Shown here: positions 62,736 to 64,000 of the stretch, piece after piece
Position numbering within the stretch: position 1 is the stretch's first letter
How the letters are laid out: every line of letters starts with the position of its first letter
Origin: CAVOEB01 sp965249645
Lineage (GTDB): Bacteria; Pseudomonadota; Alphaproteobacteria; UBA828; JAPUJA01
Assembly (NCBI GenBank): GCA_965249645.1
Contig: CBDFML010000009.1
Span: 186,001 to 250,000 of the forward strand
DNA: 64,000 nt
Reading direction: 5' to 3'
Translations under genes and position numbers: made by a program
Notes under the pieces: model-generated
The model's input: only the letters and a program-made list of their open reading frames with translations
What the model was told of the DNA's origin: nothing
The model's database searches: none

Positions 62736-63918
62736 GCGCGCGTTCGGCGTGCTCACCCCGCCACGGCCGGCAGAACAGCGTGTAAATCATCAGGGCCATG
62801 AAAATGGTGCCGATCAGGACCGGCAGGCCATGGGGATCCCACGCCGCCATCGCGCTGCCGCTCGCGAACGAGCCGCCGGCCGCGCCGGCAGAAAAGCACA
62901 TCACGAACAGCGCGTTCGCCTGGGCAAGCTCCGAGGCGGGAAAGCGCTGACCCAGCAGGGTCACGCCGATCGAGTGGATGCCGACCAGCATGCCGCCCCA
63001 CAGAAACAGGTTCACCCACAGGCCGATTGTAGTCTGGACCGCGAAGGGCAGCAGGGCGGGGCCGACGATGCCGCAGGCGATGCAGACGATCATCAGCATC
63101 CAGCGATTCACGTGGTCGGCGGCCCAGCCGAACGGCACCTGCAGCGCCACGCCGCCGATAGTGAGAACGGATATCATGATTATGGCGTCTTCAATGCCGA
63201 GTCCGCTGTGCAGCCCGTAAACGGGCAGCATGGCGCCCAGGCCGGTTTCTCCGAAGCCGCCGACGAAGGCAATGATCATGATAACCGGCGCCATCCGGAA
63301 GGCGTGCCCCACATGGCGCGTCGCCTTGATCTCGATTTCGGGCACGGCGCGACGAAAAACCAGAAGCAGGGCGATGGAGCCCAGAATGATCGCGCCGCTG
63401 GTCAGGAACGGCGTGAACCCATCGATCCCGACCAGCTTGAGCAGCGCCGGGCCGGCGGCGTATCCCAGGCCCCACAGAGCGCCGTTGACGCCGAGCGCGA
63501 AGCCCCGGTTCTTCTCGGTCACGATGGCGTTGAGCCAGGTCATGATCAAGGTCCAGTGGATCACCATGCCGATGCCGATCAGGAAGCGGAAGCCGAACCA
63601 GGCGTTGAGCTCGCGCACGGTGGGCAGCAGCAACATTCCGACGAGCAGCAGGACGAGGCCCAGTTGCATGGTGCGATATAGCCCCAGCCAGCGGGCGAGG
63701 CGCGGCACGAAAGGTCCGGCCAGAACGGCGGCGATCATGGCCATCGAGGCGTTGAGTCCGATCAGGGTCGTGCTCACGCCGTCCTGTTCGAGCATCACCG
63801 ACAGGATGGGAATAACCACGCCGAAGAAGAAACCCGAGGCGAACACGCTTGCCTGAACGAGGATGATGCTGCGCCAACGCTGGCCCTCGGGCAGGTGTGA
63901 GCTCTCGGCAGCGGCCAT
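62710..63918 (-). CDS. Major facilitator superfamily transporter
   Basis: 402 residues, 12 predicted helices in two halves. GWAADHVNRW-type loop motifs occur between helices, and the N-terminus reads SIILVQASVFASGFFFGVVIPILSVML. It resembles the YcaD/YcaP-like efflux group, but the substrate is unknown. It is convergent with ctaA. Confidence 0.85.
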   Translation of the reverse strand: MAAAESSHLPEGQRWRSIILVQASVFASGFFFGVVIPILSVMLEQDGVSTTLIGLNASMAMIAAVLAGPFVPRLARWLGLYRTMQLGLVLLLVGMLLLPTVRELNAWFGFRFLIGIGMVIHWTLIMTWLNAIVTEKNRGFALGVNGALWGLGYAAGPALLKLVGIDGFTPFLTSGAIILGSIALLLVFRRAVPEIEIKATRHVGHAFRMAPVIMIIAFVGGFGETGLGAMLPVYGLHSGLGIEDAIIMISVLTIGGVALQVPFGWAADHVNRWMLMIVCIACGIVGPALLPFAVQTTIGLWVNLFLWGGMLVGIHSIGVTLLGQRFPASELAQANALFVMCFSAGAAGGSFASGSAMAAWDPHGLPVLIGTIFMALMIYTLFCRPWRGEHAERALKAGEGPG

Positions 63919-63925
63919 CCCGGGC

Positions 63926-64000
63926 TTAGACCGCGATGGGTGCGGGCATATCGCCCTGCCGGGCAGCGCACAGCACGTTGCGCACGCAGACCAGCGAACG
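63926..64000 (-). CDS. C-terminal end of an unidentified gene
   Basis: The last 24 codons and TAA of a frame entering from the right edge, ending RQGDMPAPIAV. Too short to identify. It stops eight bases before the MFS start, so the two are probably one transcript. Confidence 0.4.
   Translation of the reverse strand, partial: RSLVCVRNVLCAARQGDMPAPIAV

Overview
The window is high-GC DNA with alphaproteobacterial gene order, most like Rhodospirillales and relatives. The clearest markers are a 6S RNA between zapA and the 5-formyltetrahydrofolate cyclo-ligase gene, the run ruvCAB-ybgC-tolQRAB-pal-cpoB-tilS-ftsH-folP-glmM-thiD, and the run gap-pgk-fba-thiE-efp-suhB. The organism is Gram-negative (Tol-Pal, OmpA-type proteins, an autotransporter) and respiratory (heme A synthase). 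No species call is possible from the sequence alone.

Layout. 1-4.6 kb: an ABC importer (Tat-exported binding protein and the start of a permease, minus strand) diverges from an SRPBCC protein and a 725-residue flavin/4Fe-4S oxidoreductase of the trimethylamine dehydrogenase type. 4.6-16.4 kb: a degraded genomic island. It is bounded by an intact tRNA-Val(CAC) gene on the right and a 53-bp copy of that tRNA's 3' half on the left. It holds an intact IS21-type element, a prophage lysis cassette (small membrane protein, M15-like peptidase, 3-TM holin, GH24 lysozyme) split by an IS1380-type element, an autotransporter with an unusual leader, several gene fragments, an unknown gene behind two palindromic operators, and an inverted IS21 end fused to a methyltransferase-like tail. 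No integrase is visible.

16.5-25.8 kb: gph, glmU and glmS (UDP-GlcNAc supply; glmM is at 57.4 kb), an acyl-CoA dehydrogenase, a porin remnant, a BadI-like hydrolase, rpmE and an MsbA-like ABC exporter. 25.8-35.2 kb, all minus strand: a MotA/MotB-like plus OmpA envelope cluster, suhB, efp, thiE, class I aldolase, a conserved unknown, pgk and gap. 35.3-43 kb: egtD, two tandem small exported six-cysteine proteins resembling bufferin-type metallophore precursors with their own terminator, a frameshifted alpha/beta hydrolase, transketolase, then DUF4164-zapA-6S-cyclo-ligase-ymdB.

43-64 kb: a lone sensor globin, yebC, the ruv and tol-pal clusters, tilS, ftsH, folP, glmM, thiD, an AraC/O6-alkylguanine methyltransferase fusion, a MaoC-type dehydratase, a DUF6614-like gene with no standard start codon, heme A synthase, an MFS transporter and the tail of one more gene.

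The most notable items are the tRNA-bounded island with its reconstructable IS insertion, the paired cysteine-rich exported peptides, the amine-dehydrogenase-like enzyme whose substrate-pocket residues differ from characterised relatives, and the autotransporter leader with a 14-codon ORF and a strong hairpin. Functional calls rest on reading translated sequence against remembered families; no database search was run.
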